A DNA stretch of 64,000 bases from Variovorax sp. Root411 (GTDB lineage Bacteria > Pseudomonadota > Gammaproteobacteria > Burkholderiales > Burkholderiaceae_C), in the NCBI RefSeq assembly GCF_001425205.1, contig NZ_LMDW01000005.1, positions 1-64,000 on the forward strand, given 5' to 3'. Below, piece after piece: positions 16,128 to 25,142 of this stretch; within the stretch, counting starts at the first letter, position 1; every line of letters begins with the position of its first letter. Below the pieces are notes generated by a model, which was not told the origin of the DNA, did no database searches, and worked only from the letters and a program-made list of their open reading frames with translations. Position numbers and translations under genes: made by a program.

Positions 16128-16826
16128 ATGCCGCGCATCCTGCTGATCGACGACGACGAACATCTCGCCGCGCCGCTGACCACCTACTTCGCACGCTTCG
16201 GCTGCACGCTCGAAAGCGCCGTGCGCCCGAGCGAAGGCCTCGCCAAGCTGCGCGCCGGCACCTACGACGCGGCCATCCTCGACGTGATGCTGCCCGAGAT
16301 GGACGGCTTCGCGCTGTGCCGCGAGATCCGCAAGGAGAGCGACATTCCCATCGTGATGCTCACCGCGCGCGGCGAGGTCATGGACCGCGTGGTTGGCCTC
16401 GAGCTTGGCGCCGACGACTACGTGCCCAAGCCCTTCGAGCCGCGCGAACTGGTGGCGCGCGTGCAGACCATCCTGCGCCGCCAGCGCAGCGCAGCGCCGC
16501 AGGCAGTGGCCAACGCTACGCAGCATCGCGTGTTCGACGGCCTGTCGATCGACCTCGACCGGCGCCAGGTGCTGCGCCATGGCGAGCGCGTGGAGCTCAC
16601 GGGCACCGAGTTCGAACTGCTGGCGCTGCTGGCGGCCGAGCCCGGCAAGGTGTTCAGCCGCGACGACATCCTCAACCGCCTGCGCGGCCACGAGGCCGAG
16701 CTCTACACGCGCGCGGTCGACATCGTGGTGAGCCGGCTGCGCAAGAAGCTCGAGCCGCTGGACTGCATCAAGACACTGCGTAACGCCGGCTACGCGCTGG
16801 CCGTTGCGCGCAGCGAGCCCGCATGA
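16128..16826 (+). CDS. OmpR-family response regulator
   Basis: A 232-aa response regulator. The receiver domain covers residues 1-115, with acidic pocket DDD at 8-10, phospho-acceptor Asp52 in AILDVMLPEMDG and the Lys in YVPKPFEP. The OmpR-type winged helix covers about 135-228 (ELTGTEFELLALLA, TRAVDIVVSRLRKKLE). It resembles CpxR/RstA-type regulators. The ATG at 16128 follows GGAGGC. Its stop overlaps the kinase start by four bases. Confidence 0.95.
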   Translation: MPRILLIDDDEHLAAPLTTYFARFGCTLESAVRPSEGLAKLRAGTYDAAILDVMLPEMDGFALCREIRKESDIPIVMLTARGEVMDRVVGLELGADDYVPKPFEPRELVARVQTILRRQRSAAPQAVANATQHRVFDGLSIDLDRRQVLRHGERVELTGTEFELLALLAAEPGKVFSRDDILNRLRGHEAELYTRAVDIVVSRLRKKLEPLDCIKTLRNAGYALAVARSEPA

Positions 16827-18220
16827 GATCTCGCCGGGGAGGTTTGCGCAAGGCGTGGCGCGAGATGGCCTGCCGCCGCGACGAACTGCACAGGCAATGG
16901 CATGCGCAGTGGCACGAGAAGGTGCAAGGCAAGCGCCGCTGGCGCCGCTCGCTGCGCATACGGCTGGTGATGATGTTCGTGATGCTCGCGCTGGTGATGG
17001 CGGCGGTCTTCATGGTCGGCATGAAGAAGTCTTTTTCCACCGGCTGGGCCGAGGCTGCCAAGCCGATGCTCACCGACTACACCGACCGCCTGGTCGCGGA
17101 GATCGGTACGCCGCCCGACGTGGCGCGGGCGCAGGCGCTGGTGGCGCGGCTGCCGATCACCATCCGCATCGTCGGGCCCAAGGTCAACTGGGACTCCAAC
17201 CCCGGCGGCGCGAGCAGCCCCGGCGGCTGGATGCACGACCGCGAAGAGGCGTTCGGAGGCGACAAGTGGTTCATCCGGCCTACCGCCGACGGACACCGCG
17301 TGATCTTCGGCTGGGCGCCCAAGCTCTGGCGGCTCGCGCCGCGGATCATCGGATGGGCCACGCTGGGCGTGCTGCTGTCCTGCGTGCTGCTGGCATATGC
17401 CTACGTGAGCCGGCTGCTGCGGCCGCTGATCGACATCCGCGAAGGCGCGCAGCGCTTCGGCCGCGGCGAGTTCACGCAGCCCATTCCGGTGCGCCGCAAC
17501 GACGACCTGGGCGACCTCGCGCAGCACATCAACACCATGGCCGACGACATCCAGGCGATGCTCGATGCCAAGCGCGGCCTGCTGCTCGCGCTGAGCCACG
17601 AGCTGCGCTCGCCGCTCACGCGCGCCCGCCTCAATGCCGAGTTGCTGCCGGCCACGCCCGAAGGGCAGGCCGAGCGCGAAGCACTGCTGCGCGACTTGAA
17701 CGAGATGCGCGACCTCATCAGCGACCTGCTCGAAAGTGAACGCCTCGCGAGCCCGCACGTGGCGCTGCTGCGCGAGCCGGTCGACCTGGCGGCGCTGATC
17801 CGCGAGATCGTGGCCGAGATGCCCGGTGCGCAGTACGTGCACCTCGACCTGGCCGATGGCCTGCCGCCGCATGCCGTCGACCGCATGCGCATCCGCCTGC
17901 TGGTGCGCAACCTGCTGGACAACGCACTGCGCTACAGCGCCGACGCACCGCGGCCGCCCTGCGTGTCGCTGCGCGCGGTGCTCGACGGCAAGAAGCAAGG
18001 CATCGAGATCGAGGTGCGCGACCATGGCCCCGGCGTGGACGGCGAACAGCTCGGGCGCCTGACCGAGCCCTTCTATCGCACCGACGGCGCACGGGCGCGC
18101 GCCACGGGCGGCGTCGGCCTCGGCATGTACCTGTGCCGACTGATCGCCGAAGCGCACGGCGGCGAGCTGACGGTGCGCAACGCCGAGCCCGGGCTGCAGA
18201 TCGTCGTCCGGCTGGCCTGA
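16823..18220 (+). CDS. Sensor histidine kinase
   Basis: A 465-aa membrane histidine kinase paired with the upstream regulator (ATGA overlap). A positively charged N-terminus precedes a membrane span near residues 48-66, a short periplasmic domain, and a second span near 173-192. HAMP follows. The phosphorylated His259 is in LALSHELRSPLTRAR; the N box NLLDNALRYS has N363 and N367; ATP-lid motifs are DHGPGVDG and GGVGLGMYLC. The stimulus is unknown; the nearby Spy/CpxP-like lipoprotein suggests envelope stress. Confidence 0.95.
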   Translation: MRSRRGGLRKAWREMACRRDELHRQWHAQWHEKVQGKRRWRRSLRIRLVMMFVMLALVMAAVFMVGMKKSFSTGWAEAAKPMLTDYTDRLVAEIGTPPDVARAQALVARLPITIRIVGPKVNWDSNPGGASSPGGWMHDREEAFGGDKWFIRPTADGHRVIFGWAPKLWRLAPRIIGWATLGVLLSCVLLAYAYVSRLLRPLIDIREGAQRFGRGEFTQPIPVRRNDDLGDLAQHINTMADDIQAMLDAKRGLLLALSHELRSPLTRARLNAELLPATPEGQAEREALLRDLNEMRDLISDLLESERLASPHVALLREPVDLAALIREIVAEMPGAQYVHLDLADGLPPHAVDRMRIRLLVRNLLDNALRYSADAPRPPCVSLRAVLDGKKQGIEIEVRDHGPGVDGEQLGRLTEPFYRTDGARARATGGVGLGMYLCRLIAEAHGGELTVRNAEPGLQIVVRLA

Positions 18221-18340
18221 GCCCGGCGGAGCTGGCGGGGGCCGGCAGGGTGCTGTCGCCTGCGCTACCAGCCCGCCCGTAGCCCGCGGCTACGATGCGC
18301 CTCCGTGCCAGCGTCCGGCATTCAAGGTCAAGGAGACACC

Positions 18341-19384
18341 ATGAGCAGCCCCCTCACCAACCATCAGGTCCGCCTCGCCAAACGCCCCGAAGGCACGGCC
18401 ACGCGCGAGAACTGGAAATTCACCACCGAACCCGTCGGCGAGCCGGCCGAGGGCGGCGTGCTGGTCAAGACGCTGTCGCTGTCGCTCGACCCCGCCATGC
18501 GCGGCTGGCTCAACGACGCCAAGAGCTACATCCCGCCCGTGGGCATCGACGAAGTGATGCGCGCCGGCGGCGTCGGCCGCGTCGTCGCCTCGAAGAACCC
18601 GCAGTTCGCGGTGGGCGACACCGTCTACGGCACGCTGGGCGTACAGGAATACATCCTGATCCCGCAGGAAGAGCTCAAGCGCAACGGCCTGGTGAAGGTC
18701 GACCTGCGCGTGGGCAGCATCACCCAGTGGCTCAACGTGCTGGGCATGCCCGGCATGACCGGCTACTTCGGCCTGATGGACGTGGGCATGCCCAAGGCCG
18801 GCGAGACCGTGGTGGTTTCCGGCGCGGCCGGCGCGGTGGGCCAGACCGTGGGCCAGCTGGCCAAGATCAAGGGCTGCCGCGTGGTCGGCATCGCCGGCGG
18901 CGCCGCCAAGTGCGACTGGGTGGTGAAAGAGCTGGGCTTCGACGCCTGCATCGACTACAAGGCCGGCGCCGGTGCGGTGCGCGATGGCCTCAAGACCCAT
19001 TGCCCGAAAGGCGTGGACATCTACTTCGACAACGTCGGCGGCGAAATCCTCGACGCGGTGCTGGCGCGGCTCGCGCGCAAGGCCCGCATCATCATCTGCG
19101 GCGCCATCAGCCAGTACAACAACGCCAACAGCATGCCGGCGGCCGGCCCGAAGAACTACCTGAGCCTGCTGGTGAACCGCGCGCGCATGGAAGGCATCGT
19201 GGTGTTCGACTATGCCGACCGCTATCACATCGCCATCGCCGAAATGGCCGGCTACCTGAAGGACGGGCGCATGAAGAGCAAGGAAGACGTGGTGAAGGGC
19301 CTGGACACTTTCCCCGAATCGCTCAACAAGCTGTTTGCGGGAGAGAACTTCGGCAAGCTGGTGCTGCAGGTTTCCGACGAATAG
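18341..19384 (+). CDS. NADP-dependent MDR-family oxidoreductase
   Basis: A 347-aa zinc-free medium-chain reductase of the leukotriene B4 dehydrogenase/curcumin reductase type, which reduces the double bond of alpha,beta-unsaturated ketones with NADPH. The substrate domain begins with NHQVRLAKRPEG. The nucleotide motif VSGAAGAVGQTVGQLAK is near residue 160, and YFDNVGGEILDAVL near 240. Length matches E. coli CurA. The ATG at 18341 follows AAGGAGACACC. It stands alone between the kinase and fimbrial genes. Confidence 0.92.
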   Translation: MSSPLTNHQVRLAKRPEGTATRENWKFTTEPVGEPAEGGVLVKTLSLSLDPAMRGWLNDAKSYIPPVGIDEVMRAGGVGRVVASKNPQFAVGDTVYGTLGVQEYILIPQEELKRNGLVKVDLRVGSITQWLNVLGMPGMTGYFGLMDVGMPKAGETVVVSGAAGAVGQTVGQLAKIKGCRVVGIAGGAAKCDWVVKELGFDACIDYKAGAGAVRDGLKTHCPKGVDIYFDNVGGEILDAVLARLARKARIIICGAISQYNNANSMPAAGPKNYLSLLVNRARMEGIVVFDYADRYHIAIAEMAGYLKDGRMKSKEDVVKGLDTFPESLNKLFAGENFGKLVLQVSDE

Positions 19385-19437
19385 TTTCCCGATGCCCGGT
19401 AGCGGTGCTTTATTTCACGGGTATTCGAAAGAGACTA

Positions 19438-19451
19438 TTAACTATAGTTAA
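19438..19451. promoter_or_regulatory. AT-rich 14-bp palindrome upstream of the fimbrial operon
   Basis: TTAACTA-TAGTTAA is a perfect palindrome in an otherwise GC-rich region, about 105 bases before the fimbrial subunit start. It may be an operator for a dimeric regulator of the fimbrial operon. The regulator is not identified. Confidence 0.4.
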
Positions 19452-19555
19452 TTGCCGCTGAAGGCGCTCATTTTGCGTCCTTGAGTTACTAGACTGCGCC
19501 TGCCTTGCCGAAAGCAGGTAGTCACATAGTCATATCAACACTCAGGGAACGCAAA

Positions 19556-20125
19556 ATGCAAAAGACCGTATTCGTGAAACTCGCAACGCTGGCCGTGGCC
19601 GGCATGCTGTCGCAAGGCGCCTTCGCCGCCGACGGCACCGTCAACTTCACCGGTGAAATCGTCGACGCGCCGTGCTCGATTTCTCCCAACAGCCAGAACC
19701 TGACCGTGCCGCTGGGCAAGGTTTCGCGCACCGTGTTCGGCACCGTCACCGGCACGCCGCCCGTGAGCACCGCGACGATCGGCAAGAAGTCCACGCCGGC
19801 CAACTTCACGATCGACCTGCTGGGTTGCGGCGCAACCGCCAAGGGCGCGACCGTGACCTTCTCGGGCACCGCCGATCTCGACGACCCCAGCTATCTGCGC
19901 TTGGCCAATGCCGGCCAGGTGGGCGTGGGCGCTGCTTCGGGCGTTGCGATCGAACTCGGCGATTCCGCCGGCACCAAGATCGCGCTGGGCTCGCCGTCCG
20001 GCGAATACGTCCTGGGCCTGGGTGACAACTCGCTGAAGTTCCAGGCTGCGTACGTCGCGACCAAGACGGCCGTGACGGTCGGCCCGGCCAACTCGGTCGC
20101 GCAGTTCACGGTTGCCTACAAGTAA
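19556..20125 (+). CDS. Type 1 fimbrial major subunit
   Basis: A 189-aa chaperone-usher pilin. The signal peptide ends near GAFAADG. The mature pilin starts TVNFTGEIVDAPCSIS and has the conserved cysteine pair (CSI near 39 and LLGCGA near 87) of an incomplete immunoglobulin fold. The C-terminal strand ends QFTVAYK, with the penultimate aromatic residue used in donor-strand exchange. It is the first gene of a subunit-chaperone-usher-adhesin operon. A hairpin after it may raise its output relative to later genes. Confidence 0.94.
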   Translation: MQKTVFVKLATLAVAGMLSQGAFAADGTVNFTGEIVDAPCSISPNSQNLTVPLGKVSRTVFGTVTGTPPVSTATIGKKSTPANFTIDLLGCGATAKGATVTFSGTADLDDPSYLRLANAGQVGVGAASGVAIELGDSAGTKIALGSPSGEYVLGLGDNSLKFQAAYVATKTAVTVGPANSVAQFTVAYK

Positions 20126-20137
20126 GTAGCGCCCTTC

Positions 20138-20200
20138 GCCGGCGCCGAGCCCGGACCCCGCGTCCCCGGCCGGCGCCGGCATTTCCCTCCTTCCAGTTTT
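20138..20200 (+). terminator. Possible attenuating hairpin after the major pilin gene
   Basis: A 10-bp stem (20138-20147 with 20171-20180) with a 23-base loop is followed 15 bases later by a run of six T. It lies between the major subunit and chaperone genes. Partial termination or RNA stabilisation here is common in fimbrial operons; whether this one acts so is inferred. Confidence 0.45.
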
Positions 20201-20276
20201 TTCCGGCGGAGCCGCGTTGCGCCGCCGTGCTGGGGTGCGCGTGTCGCGCGCCTCACCACGCCAAGGATTTTTTCTC

Positions 20277-21053
20277 ATGTGCAGCAACAATCGCTTCCGG
20301 TGGGCTCTTGCCGTTCTGCTGATGCTGGGTCTCCAGTGGCCGGCCGGCGCGGGCGTGATGCTCGGCGGCACCCGCGTGATCCTCGGTGAAAAGGACCGCG
20401 AAGCTTCCATTCCGGTGAAGAACACCGGCACCACGCCCTATGTGGTTCAGACCTGGATCGATGCCGGCGAAGGCAAGAACAAGACGCCCCTGCTCGTCAC
20501 GCCGCCGCTGTCGCGGCTCGACCCCGGCATGGAAAACATCCTGCGCATCATGCGCGTGAGCGGCGAACTGCCGGCCGATCGCGAGACGGTGTTCTGGCTC
20601 AATGTCAAGGAGATTCCCGAGAAGTCGAAGGAAGAAAACGTGCTGCAGATTGCGGTGCGCAGCCGCATCAAGCTGTTCTACCGGCCTTCGAAGCTCGCGG
20701 GCAAGCCCGAGGAATCGCGCGCCCAGCTCAAGTGGGCGGTCGGCGCCGGTGCGCAGGGTCAGGGCGCCGTGCTCAAGGTCGGCAATCCCACGGCCTACCA
20801 CGTGACCTTCACCGCGCTGAACGTCAACGACGGCCAGCAGCTGATCAACGCCGACATGGTGCCGCCGTTCGGCGAGATGGCGTATCCGCTGAACGCAGTG
20901 AAAACGCCGCAGGCGGTCCAGGTCAACTTCACCACGCTCAACGACTACGGCGGCGAGTCGCCCGAAGAATTCGTCAAGGTGCCCGCAGGTACCGAGCCGG
21001 TGGTCGTGAAGGCCGAGCCGGTCTCGCCGCCCGCACGCAGTGCGACGCCTTGA
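20277..21053 (+). CDS. Periplasmic fimbrial chaperone
   Basis: A 258-aa PapD/FimC-type chaperone that supplies a beta strand to pilin subunits in the periplasm. It has a signal peptide ending near PAGAGVM. Domain 1 has GTRVILGEKDREASIPVKN and the conserved LPADRETVFWLNVKEIP, with QIAVRSRIKLFYRP leading into domain 2. The C-terminal tail is slightly long and Pro/Ala/Val-rich. The ATG at 20277 follows AAGGA and begins the signal peptide; the frame is open further upstream without a better start. Confidence 0.94.
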   Translation: MCSNNRFRWALAVLLMLGLQWPAGAGVMLGGTRVILGEKDREASIPVKNTGTTPYVVQTWIDAGEGKNKTPLLVTPPLSRLDPGMENILRIMRVSGELPADRETVFWLNVKEIPEKSKEENVLQIAVRSRIKLFYRPSKLAGKPEESRAQLKWAVGAGAQGQGAVLKVGNPTAYHVTFTALNVNDGQQLINADMVPPFGEMAYPLNAVKTPQAVQVNFTTLNDYGGESPEEFVKVPAGTEPVVVKAEPVSPPARSATP

Positions 21054-21073
21054 GACGCGAGGGACGAACCGCC

Positions 21074-23734
21074 ATGCGTTGCTCACCCGCTTTCGCGCCG
21101 TTCCGGCTGACGATATGCGCCGCCTTGCTGGGCGCCGTGGGCCTGCCCGGGCATGCGCAACAACAGGTGGCCGGCTCCAGTTTCAATGAAGAGTTCCTAG
21201 GCATCGGCGGCGACCAGCCGCACGCGGACCTGTCGCTTTTCTCTTTCGGCAACCGCGTGCTGGCCGGCAAGTACATGGTCGACGTGTCGCTCAACGAACG
21301 CGGCGCCGGACAAACCAAAATCAGCTTCGTCGAGAAGGACGGCAAGAACGACGCCGTGCCCTGCATCACGCGCCCCATGCTCGACGACTGGGGCGTCAAC
21401 GTGGCGGTGTTCCCCGCGCTGGCGAGCGCCGCGGACGATGCCTGCGTCGACCTGGCTGCGACCATTCCCGATGCGGCGTTCACCTACGACGGCGGCAAGC
21501 AGCGCCTGTTCGTCAGCATTCCGCAGGCGGCGCTGAAGCGCTCGGCGCGCGGGGCGGTCGGTCCCGAGAAATGGGACAAGGGCATCACCGCCGGCATGTT
21601 CGACTACCAGCTGAATTTCGCGCGCTACAGCGGCAACCGCTACCGCAGCGATGCCAACCCCTTTGCGATGCCGCAGAACGTGTTCGACGGCAATCCCTTT
21701 GCCGATCGCAACAGGAACACCCTCCAGCGCAACACCCTGTTCGCGGGCCTGCGCGCTGGCTTCAACCACGGCGACTGGCGCTTGCGCCACTTCTCGACCT
21801 ACAACCGCGGCATCGATGGCCGCAGCCGCTGGCAGGGCATCAGCACCTACGCGCAACGCGATCTCGCATCGATCAACGGCCGGCTGCTGATCGGCGACGG
21901 CAACACGCCGGGCAACCTCTTCGACAGCCTGCCGTTTCGCGGCGTGCAGCTGTCGTCCGACGACGCGATGCTGCCCGACAGCCAGCAAGGCTACGCGCCC
22001 ACCATCCGTGGCGTGGCGCAGACCAACGCACGCGTCACGGTGCGCCAGAACGGCTACGTCGTCTACAGCACCTTCGTGGCGCCGGGCCCGTTCATCATCG
22101 ACGACCTCTACCCCACCGCGTCGAGCGGCGACCTCGAGGTGACCATTGCCGAGGCCGATGGCCGGCAGACCCGGTACACCCAGGCCTTCTCGGCCGTGCC
22201 CACGCTGCTGCGCGAAGGTACCTGGCGCTATTCGGCCACCGCCGGCAAATACCGCAACGGCTATCACGGCGGCACACCGGGCATGCGGCGTTCCCTCTCG
22301 CAGCCGGCTTTCATCCAGGCAACGCTGGCGCGAGGCCTGGGCAACGAGTTCTCGCTCTACGGCGGCGCGCTGATGGCGAACATGTACCAGTCGATGCTCG
22401 TGGGCGTGGGCAAGAACCTGCGCGATTTCGGGGCCGTGTCGGTCGACCTGTCGAGCGCGCGCACCACCGACCGCACACCCGCCCACGGCGTGACGACGTA
22501 CGGCGGACAGTCGCTGCGCTTCCTCTACTCGAAGGCCTTTCTCGATTCGGGCACCAATTTTCGCGTGGCCGGCTACCGCTATTCGACCAGCGGCTACCGC
22601 ACCTTCCAGGAAGCGGTACAGATGCAGGACCTGCGACCCTTCGAGTCGTTCAACAGCCGCCGCAACGAGGTCCGCTTCGAGCTCTCGCAGCAGATCGGCG
22701 AACTGGGCACGGTGTTCGCGTCCGCGCGCCAGCAGAGCTACTGGGGCACCAGCGCGAAAGACCGGCTGGTTCAACTGGGCTACTCGGGCAACTACAAGCA
22801 GTTCGGCTACAGCGTCTTCTACAACCACACCACCAGCCTGAACCGCACGCCGGTACGCCAGGTGATGTTCACGCTGAGCGTTCCGCTGGGCGACACCCGC
22901 GCCAGCGCGCAGTACGCCGTCACCCGCGACAGCACCGGCCGCATCAACCAGCAGGCCAGCGTCTACGGCTCGGCTTTCGACGACAGCCGCCTGAGCTACA
23001 ACGTGACGGCCGGCAACACGAACCACGGCGGCGGCAGCAGCAGCGCGAGTGCGAGTTACCTCTCGCAGGCCGGTCGCTTCGACGTCGGTCACTCCCAAGG
23101 CCGCGGCTACGGCCAGAGCACCTTCGGCATGGCCGGCGGTGTGCTGGTGCACGGCGGCGGGGTCACGCTGTCGCAGCCACTCGGTGAGACCGTGGGGCTG
23201 GTCCAGGCGCCCAAGGCGCAGGGCGTGGGCATCGAGTCCCAGCCTGGCGTGGCGACCGATTGGGCCGGCCACGCAGTCGTTCCCAACCTGACCCCGTACC
23301 GGCTGAACCGGGTCGCCTTGCGCACCGGTGACCTCGGCGACACGGTGGAGGTGAAGAACGCAGCGACCGAGGTGGTGCCCACGCGCGGCGCCGTGGTGCT
23401 CGCGAAGTTCGAGACCTCGGTGGGCTTCCGCCTGCTGATGACGCTGGCCGACCCGAACGGCCGCATGCTGCCCCTGGGCTCGAAGGTCGAGAACGAGGCG
23501 GGCCAGGAGGTCGGCATCGTCGGTCCAGAGGGGCAGGCTTTCGTCACCGGCGCGGGCAGCACCGGCCGCCTGACCGTGCGATGGGGGACGGGCAAGACCG
23601 ACCAGTGTGTCGTGCCCTACAGCCTTCCCGAAGAAAAGAACCCACCGCCGATCCGCGAGCTGAGCGGCCAATGCGACCCCGCCCCCACAGCCGCCCCCAC
23701 GCCAAACGACAAACATCCAAAGGGAACGGAATGA
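21074..23734 (+). CDS. Outer-membrane fimbrial usher
   Basis: An 886-aa PapC/FimD-type usher that assembles and secretes the pilus through the outer membrane. The signal peptide ends near GHAQQQ. The N-terminal chaperone-binding domain has FNEEFLG and DLSLFSFGNRVLAGKY. The beta-barrel region and plug carry ISTYAQRDL, GVQLSSDDAMLPDSQQGYAP and APGPFIIDDLYP. The C-terminal domain holds GRMLPLGSKVENEAG. The length is typical. The start at 21074 gives the signal peptide, and its stop overlaps the next gene by four bases. Confidence 0.95.
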   Translation: MRCSPAFAPFRLTICAALLGAVGLPGHAQQQVAGSSFNEEFLGIGGDQPHADLSLFSFGNRVLAGKYMVDVSLNERGAGQTKISFVEKDGKNDAVPCITRPMLDDWGVNVAVFPALASAADDACVDLAATIPDAAFTYDGGKQRLFVSIPQAALKRSARGAVGPEKWDKGITAGMFDYQLNFARYSGNRYRSDANPFAMPQNVFDGNPFADRNRNTLQRNTLFAGLRAGFNHGDWRLRHFSTYNRGIDGRSRWQGISTYAQRDLASINGRLLIGDGNTPGNLFDSLPFRGVQLSSDDAMLPDSQQGYAPTIRGVAQTNARVTVRQNGYVVYSTFVAPGPFIIDDLYPTASSGDLEVTIAEADGRQTRYTQAFSAVPTLLREGTWRYSATAGKYRNGYHGGTPGMRRSLSQPAFIQATLARGLGNEFSLYGGALMANMYQSMLVGVGKNLRDFGAVSVDLSSARTTDRTPAHGVTTYGGQSLRFLYSKAFLDSGTNFRVAGYRYSTSGYRTFQEAVQMQDLRPFESFNSRRNEVRFELSQQIGELGTVFASARQQSYWGTSAKDRLVQLGYSGNYKQFGYSVFYNHTTSLNRTPVRQVMFTLSVPLGDTRASAQYAVTRDSTGRINQQASVYGSAFDDSRLSYNVTAGNTNHGGGSSSASASYLSQAGRFDVGHSQGRGYGQSTFGMAGGVLVHGGGVTLSQPLGETVGLVQAPKAQGVGIESQPGVATDWAGHAVVPNLTPYRLNRVALRTGDLGDTVEVKNAATEVVPTRGAVVLAKFETSVGFRLLMTLADPNGRMLPLGSKVENEAGQEVGIVGPEGQAFVTGAGSTGRLTVRWGTGKTDQCVVPYSLPEEKNPPPIRELSGQCDPAPTAAPTPNDKHPKGTE

Positions 23735-24735
23735 GCCGCAGCATTTCTTCTGGCCTCATGCGTATTGCCGTTGTGGCAGCGGGGGCGCTGCTCGGCGCGC
23801 AAGGCGCCTGGGCGGTGTGCACGCACTACCCAGGTACAGCGGAGAAGCTCATCATCATGGACATGGGCAAAGTGGTCATTTCCAATGATCTGCCTGTTGG
23901 GGCCGTGATCGCGAGGAAGGTGTTTCCTATTCCAACCAAAGGCATATCGGAGTACGTGTTCGACTGCTTCCAGGGCGGCGGCGGCACGCTCATCGGGGAG
24001 ATGCTGCAGGGGGCACCCATGCCGAGCGATCCGACGATCTACTCGACGGCGGTGCCAGGTGTCGGCATACGCTTGTCGCGGGTGATCGACGCAACGCTGA
24101 CCGTGAACTACCCGCATCGGCTTTGGCGCGGAGCCAACTACGTCTACTTCGGGGTGGGAACACAGTTCCAGGTGGAGCTGATCAAGACAGCGGCCGCTAC
24201 CGGCAACGGACCGCTGGCTTCGGGAACCTATACCAGGTACTACGGCGACGGCGACGGTGTGTCGATGCTGACCACCGTGCTCTCCGGCAATGGCATCACC
24301 ATCGTCACGCCGTCATGCTCGGTGGACCTGGGCTCCCGGAACATTTCGGTGCAGTTCGGAAGGGTCCCCCAGAGCAACTTCAAGGGCAGGGGTTCCACCA
24401 CCGGCGACCGCAACTTCAACATCAAGCTCAACTGCCAGGCCGGGCAAAACATGCAGAACAGCGTCTACCTGCGCATGGATGCCACGCCGGACCCGTCGAA
24501 CGAACGAGGCGTGCTGAAGATCACGCAGGACGGCACGGGGACTGCCACCGGCGTCGGCATCCAGGTGATGGACAACCAGAGCCTGCCGGTCAAGTTCGGC
24601 GAAGACGCGCCGATCGGCCCGTCGAAGGATGGCGACTATGTGCTGCCGTACACCGCGCGCTACTACCAGACGGGCGACAAGGTGACGCCGGGGCGCGCGG
24701 ACGGCACGGCCACCTTCACCCTCGATTACAAATAG
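23731..24735 (+). CDS. Fimbrial tip adhesin-like protein
   Basis: A 334-aa two-domain fimbrial protein, translationally coupled to the usher (ATGA). The signal peptide ends near GAWAVC. Residues about 28-190 form a unique domain, presumably the receptor-binding domain. Residues about 195-334 form a pilin domain with CSVDLGSRNISVQFG, a second Cys in IKLNCQAG and a terminal FTLDYK strand. This arrangement matches FimH-like adhesins. Bases 23850-24250 read less GC-rich than the rest of the operon. Ligand unknown. Confidence 0.88.
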   Translation: MSRSISSGLMRIAVVAAGALLGAQGAWAVCTHYPGTAEKLIIMDMGKVVISNDLPVGAVIARKVFPIPTKGISEYVFDCFQGGGGTLIGEMLQGAPMPSDPTIYSTAVPGVGIRLSRVIDATLTVNYPHRLWRGANYVYFGVGTQFQVELIKTAAATGNGPLASGTYTRYYGDGDGVSMLTTVLSGNGITIVTPSCSVDLGSRNISVQFGRVPQSNFKGRGSTTGDRNFNIKLNCQAGQNMQNSVYLRMDATPDPSNERGVLKITQDGTGTATGVGIQVMDNQSLPVKFGEDAPIGPSKDGDYVLPYTARYYQTGDKVTPGRADGTATFTLDYK

Positions 24736-24742
24736 CCGGCGT

Positions 24743-25066
24743 TCAGTTCTCGTCGGGGCGCATGGGAATGTCGCCCATCGCTTCGTCCTCACGCAGGCCG
24801 CGCGCGGCCTTCAGCAGCTCGATCGACAGCCCGTCGCCGTGGCCCGCAAAACCCTTGGCGATGCCTTCGAGCACCGTCGACAGGCCGGATTCGCCGTCGC
24901 TGCGCGCGTCCATGCTGATGTTCAGCACCCGGGCCGCCATCTGGCGGTAGGTGACGGCGCCCGCGCCCTCCAGCGCGGCCACGAGGTCGAGGTACAGCGC
25001 CAGGTTCAGGTCGAACACCAGCTTGGGCGTGATCTCGAGATCCTCGCTCTTGTTCTTGCTGTCCAT
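24743..25066 (-). CDS. Conserved hypothetical acidic protein
   Basis: A 107-aa soluble acidic protein of unknown function. A predicted helical core runs LVFDLNLALYLDLVAALEGAG, followed by VTYRQMAARVLNISMDARSD, and the tail is rich in Asp and Glu. No domain recognised. The ATG at 25066 has AGGAG correctly spaced upstream, while a longer in-frame start does not. It is convergent with the adhesin gene, seven bases away. Confidence 0.75.
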   Translation of the reverse strand: MDSKNKSEDLEITPKLVFDLNLALYLDLVAALEGAGAVTYRQMAARVLNISMDARSDGESGLSTVLEGIAKGFAGHGDGLSIELLKAARGLREDEAMGDIPMRPDEN

Positions 25067-25142
25067 GGGAATTGGCTCCTTTTTTTCCTTGGCCCCCACT
25101 CTAGCCAGAAAAAAGCGGGCAATCCGTCGGATACAGCCTGAT

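Noticed and set aside
21197-23716. Very long open frame on the minus strand opposite the usher
   Set aside because: It lies wholly antisense to a clear usher gene, has low-complexity Arg/Ala/His/Val composition and no domain; this is expected in GC-rich codon usage.
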